DNA from: a virus
Length of the DNA stretch: 59,967 nucleotides
Virus record (IMG/VR): IMGVR_UViG_3300043410_001381
Span: 1-59,967 of that record
Reading direction: 5' to 3' (one strand)
In this document: one piece after another, positions 24,428 through 32,554 of the stretch
How positions within the stretch are numbered: the stretch's first letter is position 1
How the letters are laid out: the number at the start of each line of letters is the position of its first letter
Position numbers and translations under genes: made by a program
Notes under the pieces: generated by a model
Database searches by the model: none
What the model was told of the DNA's origin: nothing
What the model saw: only the letters and a program-made list of their open reading frames with translations

Positions 24428-24450
24428 AAAAGGGCCTTCGGGCCCTTTTT
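24428..24450 (+). terminator. Rho-independent terminator, partly bidirectional
   Basis: AAAAGGGCC, TTCG tetraloop, GGCCCTTTTT. Ends the plus-strand unit; on the minus strand it could also act for 24452-24859, with a weaker T run. Confidence 0.9.
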
Positions 24451-24451
24451 C

Positions 24452-24859
24452 TTATTCTATACTTTCTTGAGCAAATAACTGCGGATGTTTCTTACCCCAT
24501 TTCCGCATAATGACTGCGGCTGTGGCATTTGCTTCATTTTCAATTGGACTACCGTCTGCACCTGGATCTTCCATTTTGTCCAAATCACCATTCAAGTCTT
24601 GCTTGTAATGCACAAGCTCGTGTGCCAGTGTACGGCATACATCCATTATGTGACGATTTTTAACAGTGATATTGATGTCCTTGTTGCCGTATCCACCAAA
24701 ACTACTGTGCTTAATTGCACGTTCATTATCAAATGTAAAGTTTAATTTTGGTAAACTTTTCAGTTCTAAATGTTCAGCCGCAAATCTAACAAACTCGTGA
24801 AGAATGTCAAAAGTTTGTTTTTTGTTTAAGCCTTCAGTTAATAGTTCTTTTACTTTCAT
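24452..24859 (-). CDS. HExxH zinc metallopeptidase-like protein with capsid-targeting N-terminus
   Basis: 135 residues. Opening MKVKELLTEGLNKKQ fits the T4 capsid-targeting pattern with a possible prohead-protease cut after LTE. The zinc motif is LAHELVHYKQD (HELVH, about residues 84-88), followed 25 residues later by ENEANATA, a likely third ligand (Glu). This resembles small SprT/gluzincin-like phage peptidases. A TATAAATA late promoter lies only 4 nt before the ATG and no ribosome site is seen, suggesting a leaderless late message. It may be packaged and injected (inference). Confidence 0.72.
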   Translation of the reverse strand: MKVKELLTEGLNKKQTFDILHEFVRFAAEHLELKSLPKLNFTFDNERAIKHSSFGGYGNKDINITVKNRHIMDVCRTLAHELVHYKQDLNGDLDKMEDPGADGSPIENEANATAAVIMRKWGKKHPQLFAQESIE

Positions 24860-24863
24860 ATTC

Positions 24864-24871
24864 TATTTATA
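24864..24871 (-). promoter_or_regulatory. T4-type late promoter, exact TATAAATA
   Basis: Exact T4 late consensus on the minus strand, ending 4 nt before ATG 24859. Confidence 0.65.
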
Positions 24872-26585
24872 GCTTAATGTATACACCACTAACTGTTGAA
24901 TTAATCGATATAATTTCCATAAACACCGTTGATCCAGCGTTAACAGAAACGGAAGTGCTACCCGTTGATACTTGAATAGCTGTAACTCCGCCTAATGTAA
25001 GAGAATCAGTTCCGGTTCCTGCTGATTTAGTTGCCATAACCTTAACAACTCTACCAGCAATATAGTTTGAATAGGTAACAGTCATGCCGTTGCCCCATGT
25101 ACAATAAACAATGCTATCCGCAGTAAAATCAATATTCAATGTGCCACCGTCTGCAACAGTTCCAGCATCGCGTACTTCACGATATAGTTTACCGTATAAA
25201 TTACCTGCTTGAACTGAGCCAGTGACATTCAAACTGCCCAGTGTACCTACACTAGTTAAACTACTTGTGACTACTGTTGAGTTTAATGTTGTGCCAGTTA
25301 GTGTGCCTGCGGCTGCTGTGACTGTGCCACTAGCACCTAGCGCAATACTAGTTCCGTTGACTGTGACACTGCTATTGGCTAGTTTGTTATTGGCAATACT
25401 ACCAGCTAACATTGTGTTAGTCACTGTGCCAGTATCAGTAGTATAAACACCGTTTGTGACTGTGCCAGCATTGCCACTAACATTACCAGTGACGTTACCA
25501 GTTAAGTTGCCTGTAAATGTTGCGGCTGTAATGCCTGTTGAGCGAATAGTTGCGGCCACTACACCTGTGTTAGATCCAATGGGTGCTAGTCTAAATTGAG
25601 CATAGGTTCCTGTAGCAGTTGAGCTAGAGAATGTTTCTGCGGCAAAGAACTGTAGTCCAGCAACTTGTCCCGGACTGTATCTAGCACTACTTGCTACCCA
25701 ACCTAGAGCAGAGTAGTTGCCAATTAAGTCATCTGCTAATACTGGTAGTGGGCTTGCGGGTGTGCCACGAGCAGTTCTCATAGCAATAGTTCCATAGCCC
25801 GCAGCAGCACCAAGAGCGGTTTGTGGACCAGTTGCGGCTGTTAAGAATCCGTCAATGGTCACACGAACAAGAGTATCTGGGTTACCAGTAATGTGTAACA
25901 TGCCACCAGGGCCCGTCACTGGCATATAAGTGCCGTCAGCACTACCAACAATGTTTAATGCGCCTTCTGATCCTGTTGGAACATTAGGTGTACGGATTGT
26001 AATATACCCATCAGTACTGACCTTAAACACGGGATCAATTTCTAATTCTGTTGTCACGTCACCGTCTAGTTTATGGACATGGAACTCGCCCAGAATGTTA
26101 ACTGTGCCTGTGCCGTTTGATGCTATAACAATATCTTCGTTTGGATTGATGCTACCCAATAGGGCATAGTCAGCATTGTTAGTATAGGAATCCACTAAGG
26201 CATAAAAATCACCAAACGAAAAACTTAATCCTTCTGAATTGATAATGAGCTGCCCTTCTCCGTTTGTAGTAACACCCGGGCCTAATTTAATACCACCTAT
26301 TTTATTTGCTGTGGCAGTATCAATAGTAGGAAGAAATTCACCATTGTTATAGCACCATAATTCGTAAGTTGTGGGATTAAACCACATCTGACCTGTTGCA
26401 ACCACTGTTGGTTCTGTGGTACTAACTAATGTAGTGGGAGTGATAGGGAATCCACCTGGTGTTGACCCGTCACTAACTCTTAATACTTTTTCAGCTGGAT
26501 CGTAAAACAGTCTACCTGCATGTCCAACATAGTTAGAAATAGTAGGACCGTTATTGCGGCTTAACCATAAATCATAGATGGCCAT
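24867..26585 (-). CDS. Tail fibre protein, repeat-rich
   Basis: 572 residues. N-terminal fibre module (MAIYDLWLSRNNGPTISNYV, GRLFYDPAEKVLRVSDGSTP, TGQMWFNPTTYELWCYNNGE), then a long Gly/Thr/Asn/Val-rich shaft with short repeats (TGNLTGNVTGNVSGNAGTVT; TGTTLNSTVVTSSLTSVGTL), and a C-terminal beta domain (DSIVYCTWGNGMTVTY). A receptor-binding or shaft protein. GGATAAAG lies before the ATG. It follows three small genes that may be co-transcribed from the 27.1-kb late octamer. Confidence 0.85.
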   Translation of the reverse strand: MAIYDLWLSRNNGPTISNYVGHAGRLFYDPAEKVLRVSDGSTPGGFPITPTTLVSTTEPTVVATGQMWFNPTTYELWCYNNGEFLPTIDTATANKIGGIKLGPGVTTNGEGQLIINSEGLSFSFGDFYALVDSYTNNADYALLGSINPNEDIVIASNGTGTVNILGEFHVHKLDGDVTTELEIDPVFKVSTDGYITIRTPNVPTGSEGALNIVGSADGTYMPVTGPGGMLHITGNPDTLVRVTIDGFLTAATGPQTALGAAAGYGTIAMRTARGTPASPLPVLADDLIGNYSALGWVASSARYSPGQVAGLQFFAAETFSSSTATGTYAQFRLAPIGSNTGVVAATIRSTGITAATFTGNLTGNVTGNVSGNAGTVTNGVYTTDTGTVTNTMLAGSIANNKLANSSVTVNGTSIALGASGTVTAAAGTLTGTTLNSTVVTSSLTSVGTLGSLNVTGSVQAGNLYGKLYREVRDAGTVADGGTLNIDFTADSIVYCTWGNGMTVTYSNYIAGRVVKVMATKSAGTGTDSLTLGGVTAIQVSTGSTSVSVNAGSTVFMEIISINSTVSGVYIKL

Positions 26586-26589
26586 TTCT

Positions 26590-26922
26590 TTATCCTACAA
26601 TATCGTTGTCTTCGCCTGCAACGTGTTGAACTACTGCTTTAATACCAGTTAGTTTCTTAATATCGTCTAACTCATCACTGCCTTTACTGTCATAAGCATT
26701 ATCCATGCCTGCTGACTTCTTGAGAATTTCAAGTTTTTGCTGTAATGGTGGGATCATAACGCCAGTTAGTTCAACATCTTGATCACCAGAGTCTGCTCCA
26801 GCTTCAACATCATGTTGGAAATCATCTGCCGATTTTTCCATATTTCCAGCACCTTGTTGCTCTTCATCACCTTGTTGATCCAACATGTCTGCAACGTTGC
26901 GTAAAATATCTGCCATTTTCAT
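26590..26922 (-). CDS. Acidic, probably disordered virion-associated protein
   Basis: 110 residues. N-terminal amphipathic helix MKMADILRNVADMLDQQGDE, an acidic Gln/Asp/Gly-rich middle, then PPLQQKLEILKKSAGMDNAY and DELDDIKKLTGIKAV. The last motif recurs in other virion-type proteins of this window (for example DLDTIKKHAGVDV in 58789-59751). Function unknown. Confidence 0.55.
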   Translation of the reverse strand: MKMADILRNVADMLDQQGDEEQQGAGNMEKSADDFQHDVEAGADSGDQDVELTGVMIPPLQQKLEILKKSAGMDNAYDSKGSDELDDIKKLTGIKAVVQHVAGEDNDIVG

Positions 26923-26934
26923 ATATTAATCCTC

Positions 26935-27111
26935 TTAAGCCTTGGTCCATGGATGCCCTTTTACTGGGCTTACTGTGCCTGGGCTCGTGTAAATGTTGTA
27001 TGGACGATATCCATTGGTGCCCGCAGCTTGACGCTTGGTCTGAGCTATTGCCAGCTTTAAGTCTCTTCGTTCAGATTTTGGGGAATGTGTAGAAACGCCG
27101 TTCGCAGCCAT
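26935..27111 (-). CDS. 58-residue conserved-type small phage protein
   Basis: Starts at ATG 27111 with AAGGA upstream. Reads MAANGVSTHSPKSERRDLKL, AIAQTKRQAAGTNGYRPYNI, then YTSPGTVSPVKGHPWTKA. Lys/Arg-rich helix followed by a proline-rich end. I recall similar small proteins next to fibre genes in marine phages. A GCTAAATA late-like octamer is 18 nt upstream (27130-27137). Confidence 0.7.
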   Translation of the reverse strand: MAANGVSTHSPKSERRDLKLAIAQTKRQAAGTNGYRPYNIYTSPGTVSPVKGHPWTKA

Positions 27112-27129
27112 AGATATATCCTTTAGATA

Positions 27130-27137
27130 TATTTAGC
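27130..27137 (-). promoter_or_regulatory. Late-like promoter octamer (GCTAAATA)
   Basis: GCTAAATA on the minus strand, 18 nt before 26935-27111; a weaker match to the late pattern. Confidence 0.4.
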
Positions 27138-27366
27138 TTTTGCCCCAGCGTATGCTATCCCAAATTCGTTCGTGAAAATAATAGAGGATTGTGTTGATCG
27201 TTACTTGAATTAACGCTATTGACGTAGCGACACCGAGACTACCCAGTATCAAGTAAGAAATGAGGAAAGTGCTGGCGCTTCCTGTAAAACGCCAGCTGAT
27301 TGTTTTTGCTAAACTACGTTGTGGACTATCACTCAAGGCCCATTTCTTTGCGAATTTTTGTAGCAC
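27133..27366 (-). CDS. DUF2061 membrane protein
   Basis: 77 residues if read from GTG 27366, 67 if from TTG 27336; neither has a strong ribosome site. RSLAKTISWRFTGSASTFLI, then two membrane helices and YYFHERIWDSIRWG, is the DUF2061 signature. DUF2061 proteins are often found beside APS kinase genes, as here (it overlaps the upstream kinase gene). Function unknown; inner membrane. Confidence 0.82.
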   Translation of the reverse strand: MLQKFAKKWALSDSPQRSLAKTISWRFTGSASTFLISYLILGSLGVATSIALIQVTINTILYYFHERIWDSIRWGKS

Positions 27367-28126
27367 TAATACTCGTTATTGTTTCGTCAAAGCTCTCTTG
27401 TTCAATCCTGTAGCCTACATCACGTCCGTATGTAATGTTGGTAATGTTTGGAACTAGCTGTATCATAAACTGCCCTTGATACACTGGTTCCAAGTCACGT
27501 TTAATATTGTGTACCACTTGGTGGAAATCAAATGGGTTGCTATCTTGCCATCCCTGACAGTCACGTACCATAATACAAACTTGTCCAGTTTTAGCGATGG
27601 CACGTTCAAACAATGCTCGGTGGCCTTTGTGCCAAGGTTGCCAACGTCCTAACATCTGTACCGTTTCTTTCTTGTTATCCCACTTGGGACGTCTACGGTT
27701 ATCCGCGATGTGGTCTGCAATAAATGGAGCCCACTTTTCAGCCCATTGCTCAGTTATGCGGAAATCGTAAATCTCTGGCTCTACAAACATCTTATTAGTA
27801 TCCTCGTATCGACCTTCATCGATACTATCTACCCAAATAGTCCAATCTGCTCTAAAGTTGTTACGCATCTCAACGAGTGGTGCAACGAAATCTACAATAC
27901 AATAATCAGTGTTGCTTGTATCTGCTAACTCACGCATACGATGGCTTTGTCTAATACGACCTTCACGACTAAAGTCCCAGTCATCGTAATGTCTACGAAC
28001 TTCATCAGCATTTAACCAACCAACAGTCTTACCGTGTTCTTCTAATTGCTTCTTTAATTGTTCTGCCAAATAGGTTTTACCAGCACCTGGTAAACCCATG
28101 ATTAAGATACGTTGTGCTTGCTTCAT
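27329..28126 (-). CDS. APS-kinase-like / nucleotidyltransferase fusion
   Basis: 265 residues, two domains. N-terminal kinase: P-loop MGLPGAGKTYLAEQL (about 10-24), WLNADEVRRH, DFSREGRIRQSHRMRELA, the pattern of adenylylsulfate kinase. C-terminal nucleotidyltransferase of the HxGH superfamily: MLGRWQPWHKGHRALFERA and the late ISATKIRKEM signature. An APS kinase would make PAPS, the donor used by sulfotransferases; the second domain could be a sulfurylase- or cytidylyltransferase-like enzyme. Three sulfotransferases lie within 7 kb. The exact substrate of each domain is inferred only. The start overlaps the ErpA-like gene. Confidence 0.78.
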   Translation of the reverse strand: MKQAQRILIMGLPGAGKTYLAEQLKKQLEEHGKTVGWLNADEVRRHYDDWDFSREGRIRQSHRMRELADTSNTDYCIVDFVAPLVEMRNNFRADWTIWVDSIDEGRYEDTNKMFVEPEIYDFRITEQWAEKWAPFIADHIADNRRRPKWDNKKETVQMLGRWQPWHKGHRALFERAIAKTGQVCIMVRDCQGWQDSNPFDFHQVVHNIKRDLEPVYQGQFMIQLVPNITNITYGRDVGYRIEQESFDETITSISATKIRKEMGLE

Positions 28127-28428
28127 ACGCTGAAGCTACTTCCACAACCGCAAGTGGTTTGTGCATTTGGATTCTTAATTACAAATTGGCTGCCCATTAG
28201 GTCTTCTACGTAGTCAACAACGGCTTCGTCTAGGTACATTAGGCTCATGCTGTCAACTAATACTTGACCAATCTCCATATCATCTTCGTTCTTTGTTTGC
28301 TCAAAGTCGAAAATGTATTGGAATCCACTACATCCACCACCCTGTACACTGATACGTAAATAGGGTTCATTGTTTTCTTCAAGACCCATTTTAATTTCTT
28401 TTACTGCATTTTCTGTGATAGTAATCAT
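28123..28428 (-). CDS. A-type Fe-S carrier (ErpA/IscA-like)
   Basis: 101 residues. ITENAVKEIKMGLEEN, then the three conserved cysteines in GGGCSGFQY and TCGCGSSFSV. A-type carriers deliver Fe-S clusters to apoproteins, including radical SAM enzymes. Start overlaps iscU's stop (4 nt). The insert FEQTKNEDD and MSLMYLDEAVVDYVE fit ErpA more than IscA. Confidence 0.9.
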   Translation of the reverse strand: MITITENAVKEIKMGLEENNEPYLRISVQGGGCSGFQYIFDFEQTKNEDDMEIGQVLVDSMSLMYLDEAVVDYVEDLMGSQFVIKNPNAQTTCGCGSSFSV

Positions 28429-28802
28429 TTGTGTTTTTCCTTGTAATCTGCCACGGCGGCTTTTATAGCATCTTCAGCAAGGATGCTACAATGGATTTTG
28501 ACTGGTGGCAATGCGAGTTCTTCAGCAATTTCTGAATTTTTAAGAGCTGCGGCTTGGTCCAACGTCTTGCCTTTAACCCATTCGGTAACAAGAGAGGACG
28601 ATGCGATTGCACTACCGCAACCGTACGTTTTAAATTTTGCATCTGTAATGATTCCGTCCTCAACTTTAATTTGTAGCTTCATTACATCACCACAAGCAGG
28701 CGCACCTACCATCCCAGTACCTACATCAGTATCGTTCTTATCAAACGAACCAACGTTCCTTGGATTCTCGTAATGATCGATAACTTTCTCTGAATATGCC
28801 AT
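28425..28802 (-). CDS. iscU: Fe-S cluster scaffold IscU
   Basis: 125 residues, complete. Cluster ligands C37 (APACGDV, with D39), C61 (TYGCGSAIASSS) and C104 (IHCSILAEDA), and the HscA-binding LPPVK at 98-101. It assembles [2Fe-2S]/[4Fe-4S] clusters from sulfur supplied by IscS. No IscS, HscA or HscB is seen here, though a DnaK (Hsp70) lies at the left edge of the window. Part of the order iscA-iscU-erpA-kinase-DUF2061. Confidence 0.95.
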   Translation of the reverse strand: MAYSEKVIDHYENPRNVGSFDKNDTDVGTGMVGAPACGDVMKLQIKVEDGIITDAKFKTYGCGSAIASSSLVTEWVKGKTLDQAAALKNSEIAEELALPPVKIHCSILAEDAIKAAVADYKEKHK

Positions 28803-28804
28803 AG

Positions 28805-29125
28805 TTATACCCTAAAACTTTCGCCACATCCGCAGCGATCACGTTCGTTTGGATTATTAAATTCAAACCCCTCGTTTAAACCATTTCTAACATAGTCCAT
28901 AGTTAATCCAGACAAATATGCTAAACTCTTTGGGTCAACGAAAATCGTGACGCCACTACTTGTGTATTCTACATCATCTGGGGTGGGATTGTCAACGTAT
29001 TCGAGTACATACGCTAGTCCGGAGCAACCTGTGGTTTTTACACCTACACGAATACCTAGCCCGTGACCTCTTCGCTGTAAAGTGGCGATCACTTTACTCG
29101 CAGCTTTTTCTGAAAGTGTTATCAT
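28805..29125 (-). CDS. iscA: A-type Fe-S carrier IscA-like
   Basis: 106 residues from ATG 29125, where AGGA is placed; the frame extends 10 codons upstream without a good start. [32 protein letters not shown], and [10 protein letters not shown] carry the three cysteines. With IscU and the ErpA-like protein it makes a nearly complete cluster-assembly set without a desulfurase. AATAAATA late octamer 37 nt upstream. Confidence 0.92.
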   Translation of the reverse strand: MITLSEKAASKVIATLQRRGHGLGIRVGVKTTGCSGLAYVLEYVDNPTPDDVEYTSSGVTIFVDPKSLAYLSGLTMDYVRNGLNEGFEFNNPNERDRCGCGESFRV

Positions 29126-29161
29126 ATTGGGGATCCTACGGTTAATTAGTGCCAACGAGAA

Positions 29162-29169
29162 TATTTATT
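29162..29169 (-). promoter_or_regulatory. Late-type promoter octamer (AATAAATA)
   Basis: AATAAATA on the minus strand, 37 nt before the Fe-S operon. On the plus strand ATTAAATA (29167-29174) lies 6 nt before the sulfotransferase start. Confidence 0.55.
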
Positions 29170-29180
29170 AAATACTGATC

Positions 29181-29849
29181 ATGACGATACACTTTGCTGA
29201 TATCCCTGCTACTTTTAGAAATATACCCAGAACTGGGTCTACTAGCTTTAAGGAATGGGCTCGAAAGAACACTGCTACTCGTGAAATTTTGGTTGACCCT
29301 GATCACCCTAATATGCTTGCACATCGTAGCATGGATCAAATTGCGGAAATTTGGCCCGATTATGGGACAACTTTTGCATTTGTGCGAAACCCGTATGATC
29401 GTTTAGTGAGTATTTTCCACTTTACTGGGCAGGATGCAAAGCGTCGATTAAACAAGCGAAACTCTAATGCAGATTTTGCTGATATTGCTAGTATACCAAT
29501 TGAGTCAGATTTAAAGATATACTTTCAGTATACTCGCGGATTTGAGCATTGGATTAAAAACACTAGATTTGACGACAATGCCTTTGCTGCGTTGAAAATG
29601 TTAAACAACAAACACATTGAGACCCAAACTCGATGGTTGTCTGGAGTAATGCCTGATATCGTGGTTAGACTAGAACACATGGATACAGAATTTGTAAAGA
29701 TACAAGATTTGCTAAAGTGTTACGCACCACCTATACATACTAACACTAGCATACACGGTGATTATAGAGATTATTATAATGCTGAGACTCGTGCGATTGC
29801 TACACAGTGGTTAGAGGAAGATTTGGATAATTTTAAATATGTGTTCTAA
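29181..29849 (+). CDS. Sulfotransferase (Sulfotransfer_2 type)
   Basis: 222 residues. PAPS 5'-phosphate loop PRTGSTSFKEW (about 16-26), 3'-phosphate site FVRNPYDRLVSIFHF (about 70-84), and a C-terminal LEEDLDNFKYVF. It transfers sulfate from PAPS to a sugar or other hydroxyl. Nearly the same opening (MTIHFxDxPATFR) occurs in 33100-33753, so they are paralogues. Divergent from iscA with 55 nt between starts. Rightward, followed by a polysaccharide deacetylase that overlaps by 11 nt. Acceptor unknown. Confidence 0.83.
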   Translation: MTIHFADIPATFRNIPRTGSTSFKEWARKNTATREILVDPDHPNMLAHRSMDQIAEIWPDYGTTFAFVRNPYDRLVSIFHFTGQDAKRRLNKRNSNADFADIASIPIESDLKIYFQYTRGFEHWIKNTRFDDNAFAALKMLNNKHIETQTRWLSGVMPDIVVRLEHMDTEFVKIQDLLKCYAPPIHTNTSIHGDYRDYYNAETRAIATQWLEEDLDNFKYVF

Positions 29850-30348
29850 ACCAGTACTGATGATCCACAATATTACTGAGGACATCTTTGATTTACCATT
29901 AGCTGATTACGTTTTAACTTTTGATGATGGTACACTTGACCATTTTGAGTATTATGAACGCTTTAAGGCAATCAACACCCAAAAGAAGTATTTTATAATT
30001 GCTGATTGTATAGGCAAACCAGGGTACATGGATATCCAACATCTGGAAGCGATGAATCTTGACCCACTAGTAACAATTGGTGGACACAGTTACGATCATA
30101 CTGATATGCGTCATATGAAATTAATACACACTGTGGCACATATTAAGCAGGATACTGAAAAGATGCTAGAATGGTTTAAGACCCACATGGGCTTTGAGCC
30201 ATCTGAGTTTTGCTTCCCATACAATTATAATCCACACGGAATGTATGGAAAGTTACTAGAGCACTATGGGATTATTCACCTTTACGGTCATGAGAGAATA
30301 CCAGTTGAAATGCTTCTGCAAAGTGACTACCAACCTGCTTTCCTCTAA
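29839..30348 (+). CDS. Polysaccharide deacetylase-like (NodB homology)
   Basis: 169 residues. TFDDGTLDHFEYY (about 28-40; Asp pair), GGHSYDHTDMRH (His metal ligands, HSxxH pattern) and FCFPYNYNPHG are the core NodB motifs. It removes acyl groups from amino sugars; phage copies are expected to act on host or phage glycans. A short version of the family. The 3' end overlaps the convergent PIG-L gene by 77 nt, with no terminator. Confidence 0.82.
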   Translation: MCSKPVLMIHNITEDIFDLPLADYVLTFDDGTLDHFEYYERFKAINTQKKYFIIADCIGKPGYMDIQHLEAMNLDPLVTIGGHSYDHTDMRHMKLIHTVAHIKQDTEKMLEWFKTHMGFEPSEFCFPYNYNPHGMYGKLLEHYGIIHLYGHERIPVEMLLQSDYQPAFL

Positions 30349-30949
30349 ATTCTGCCATCACTTCCATGCTCTTCACGCTACGTGCATCAGGGAATTCATA
30401 AGTTTCAGTTTCGTATAGTTCAAGAGCTTTGCGTTTCATGTGCATGTATTTGGATACGTCTTTGAATACATTGGGTGTGAACACTGGGCTAACCATACCA
30501 AACGCCCATTCAGTGCTTGCTGGAATTTCACACATTAGTAACTGCTTAACAGTGCATTCAGGTTTTGGTCTACAAGCAACTACACATGCTTCAGCTACTG
30601 CGCGATGATCTTTATGCAAATCTGATATGTTGTGCGTATAAACAATATCAGGTTTAAACTCATTAACTACATCCATAACATCTTTGTTTGCTGATATTGG
30701 ATCTAGGAATACATCACTATGCTTGCCAATGATTGGTGTAGCGCCAAAAATGGCACATGCTTGTCTAAATGCATCTTGGCGTGGTACTGCAACATTGTCT
30801 GTTCCTGGTCTGTTGCCCTTGCATAGGACGAACACACTAACATTATCTCCCTGATCCACATGCTTGGCAATAGTACCTGCAGGACCAAAGGACTCGTCAT
30901 CCAAATGTGCGAACACGAATAAAACATTAGAACTCATAGTGGAACTCAT
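30272..30949 (-). CDS. PIG-L / LmbE-family deacetylase
   Basis: 225 residues from ATG 30949 (or ATG 30937). Zinc motif AHLDDESFGPAGTI (about 14-27; AHPDDE type) and HKDHRAVAEA (HxDH). Family members deacetylate N-acetyl sugars (PIG-L, MshB, BtrD). The last gene of the minus-strand island and convergent with another deacetylase. Probably acts on an N-acetylglucosamine-type intermediate (inference). Confidence 0.88.
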   Translation of the reverse strand: MSSTMSSNVLFVFAHLDDESFGPAGTIAKHVDQGDNVSVFVLCKGNRPGTDNVAVPRQDAFRQACAIFGATPIIGKHSDVFLDPISANKDVMDVVNEFKPDIVYTHNISDLHKDHRAVAEACVVACRPKPECTVKQLLMCEIPASTEWAFGMVSPVFTPNVFKDVSKYMHMKRKALELYETETYEFPDARSVKSMEVMAEFRGKQVGSHFAEAFQLVFSHDRKGE

Positions 30950-31637
30950 TTAAAAAATCTGTAGTGTCAGCAACTAACTGACGAGTTTGATCAGTGTAAT
31001 ACGACTGATAGCTATCACGAACTGACGTGATATTGAAAGGTGGACTATCAATGATTCTGCTTCGCATTTGATCATCCAAGTCGCCACACTCAGCAGTCAT
31101 ACTGAGCACCTCTTGTGTTAAATCCTCGTACTTACCAATTCGTGTAGCGTGTCTAGTATAAGTGCTAGCTATTTGCTCGTAATAGCTGTTGTCGTTAGTC
31201 ATCCACTCAGTGAGTATAATACCCTCTGGGTCTTGCAACATACGCTCTGATACGTTGTTTAATTTAGACTCGCTGGATAACTGCTCCATAAATTTTATTT
31301 TATAGATTGCGAACACTCGTTTTTTGTACTCTTCAGTTGGTTTGCACAACATAGTAACAAAGTTGTCAAATGACTGGTCAGCCAATGCTTGTAAGACTGG
31401 TGGTCTAAATGAGTTTGAGAAACTAAACTCTTCAGATCCGTATTTTAGGAAGTTATACATGCTCACATACCAAGACCATGGGTTGCGAACTAATGTATAT
31501 GTATGGGGGCGTACTATATTACCTTGTGGAACACCGTGTGACTCATAACTAACAGTAATTGGTTCCATCACACGACGAAACCACATGCCTGCGGTTTTTG
31601 GTATATGTAAGTACACGGCGTTCTTAGTTACTATCAT
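30927..31637 (-). CDS. Sulfotransferase-like protein
   Basis: 236 residues. PAPS site HIPKTAGMWFRRVM (about 11-24; K-T-G type loop) and TLVRNPWSWYVSMYNF (about 48-63). Different subfamily from the two MTIHF paralogues; closer to the Sulfotransfer_2 group with IPKTAG. Start overlaps the epimerase stop (ATGA). Acceptor unknown. Confidence 0.78.
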   Translation of the reverse strand: MIVTKNAVYLHIPKTAGMWFRRVMEPITVSYESHGVPQGNIVRPHTYTLVRNPWSWYVSMYNFLKYGSEEFSFSNSFRPPVLQALADQSFDNFVTMLCKPTEEYKKRVFAIYKIKFMEQLSSESKLNNVSERMLQDPEGIILTEWMTNDNSYYEQIASTYTRHATRIGKYEDLTQEVLSMTAECGDLDDQMRSRIIDSPPFNITSVRDSYQSYYTDQTRQLVADTTDFLNEFHYEF

Positions 31638-32554
31638 AGCATGTCTTTAATGATGTCGTCCAGCGTGTATTTAGGTTCGTAGTCAATTGCTTGACGAATT
31701 TTTGCCAAGTCTGGGACTCTGCGATTTATATCACCGTGTTGGTCACTAAACGCATTTTGGTATGGTACAACTTCAATAGTGCTAGAACTGCCAGATAGCT
31801 CAATCACACGCTCAGCCAATTCCATAATAGTGGTGGGCTCATCATTACCAATGTTGAAAGTCTCACCTGGAATTTTGCTTACTTTAATCAGTGCTTTGAT
31901 GGCATCGTTTACGTGGCAGAAGCTACGCACTTGACCACCATCACCGTATACTTTGAGTGGTGCGCCAGTCTTTGCTGCTTGTACGAACCGTGGCAGTACC
32001 ATACCATAGTCGCCCAGTTGACCTGGACCAACCACGTTGAAGAAACGAACAATAGTGGTGGGATGAGTATTAGCACGTAGCATGAACTCAGTCAGTAGTT
32101 TTGCTGTAGCATATCCCCATCGAAGTTTATCTGTTGCAATGTTAGATTGATCGCTTTCAGCAAATGGGCCTTCGCCGTAAATTTCACTTGTGCTGGCAAA
32201 TGTTACTGGGCGTCTTGCCTTTTGTAGCAATGGTACTAACTTGTGTGCTAGGGATATATTATTATACATCGTATCGCCTGGATTCTTATCGATGTATTCT
32301 ACACCCACACTACCAGCAAGGTGATAAACTTGATGGTGTTTCTGTACTATGCGTACGAACTCGTTCTCGTCAACTGTGGTTAAATCTGCTTCAATGAATT
32401 CAAACAGGTTTTTATATTCAGCAAAATCATCCAAGTTGATGTTGGACGTTTTTAAGTTATCAATAATTGTGACTCTGGCTTGCCTTGTTTTGAGCAGCTC
32501 ATGTGCTAGATGTTGGCCGATGAAGCCCGCGCCGCCCAGAATTAAATTGTTCAT
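31634..32554 (-). CDS. NAD-dependent sugar epimerase/dehydratase (SDR)
   Basis: 306 residues, full-length extended SDR. GGAGFIGQHLAHEL (6-20), then ASTSEIYGEG and YATAK (catalytic Tyr/Lys around 148-152), RFFNVVGPGQ, and a C-terminal DINRRVPDLAK substrate domain. Family members epimerise or dehydrate nucleotide sugars (UDP-glucose 4-epimerase, UDP-xylose synthase). The substrate cannot be told. It overlaps the smaller SDR upstream by 56 nt. Confidence 0.86.
   Translation of the reverse strand: MNNLILGGAGFIGQHLAHELLKTRQARVTIIDNLKTSNINLDDFAEYKNLFEFIEADLTTVDENEFVRIVQKHHQVYHLAGSVGVEYIDKNPGDTMYNNISLAHKLVPLLQKARRPVTFASTSEIYGEGPFAESDQSNIATDKLRWGYATAKLLTEFMLRANTHPTTIVRFFNVVGPGQLGDYGMVLPRFVQAAKTGAPLKVYGDGGQVRSFCHVNDAIKALIKVSKIPGETFNIGNDEPTTIMELAERVIELSGSSSTIEVVPYQNAFSDQHGDINRRVPDLAKIRQAIDYEPKYTLDDIIKDML

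Noticed and set aside
24867-26585. Repetitive DNA in the tail fibre as a mobile element or diversity-generating cassette
   Set aside because: Repeats are short, in frame and fibre-like; no reverse transcriptase or template repeat is present in the window.
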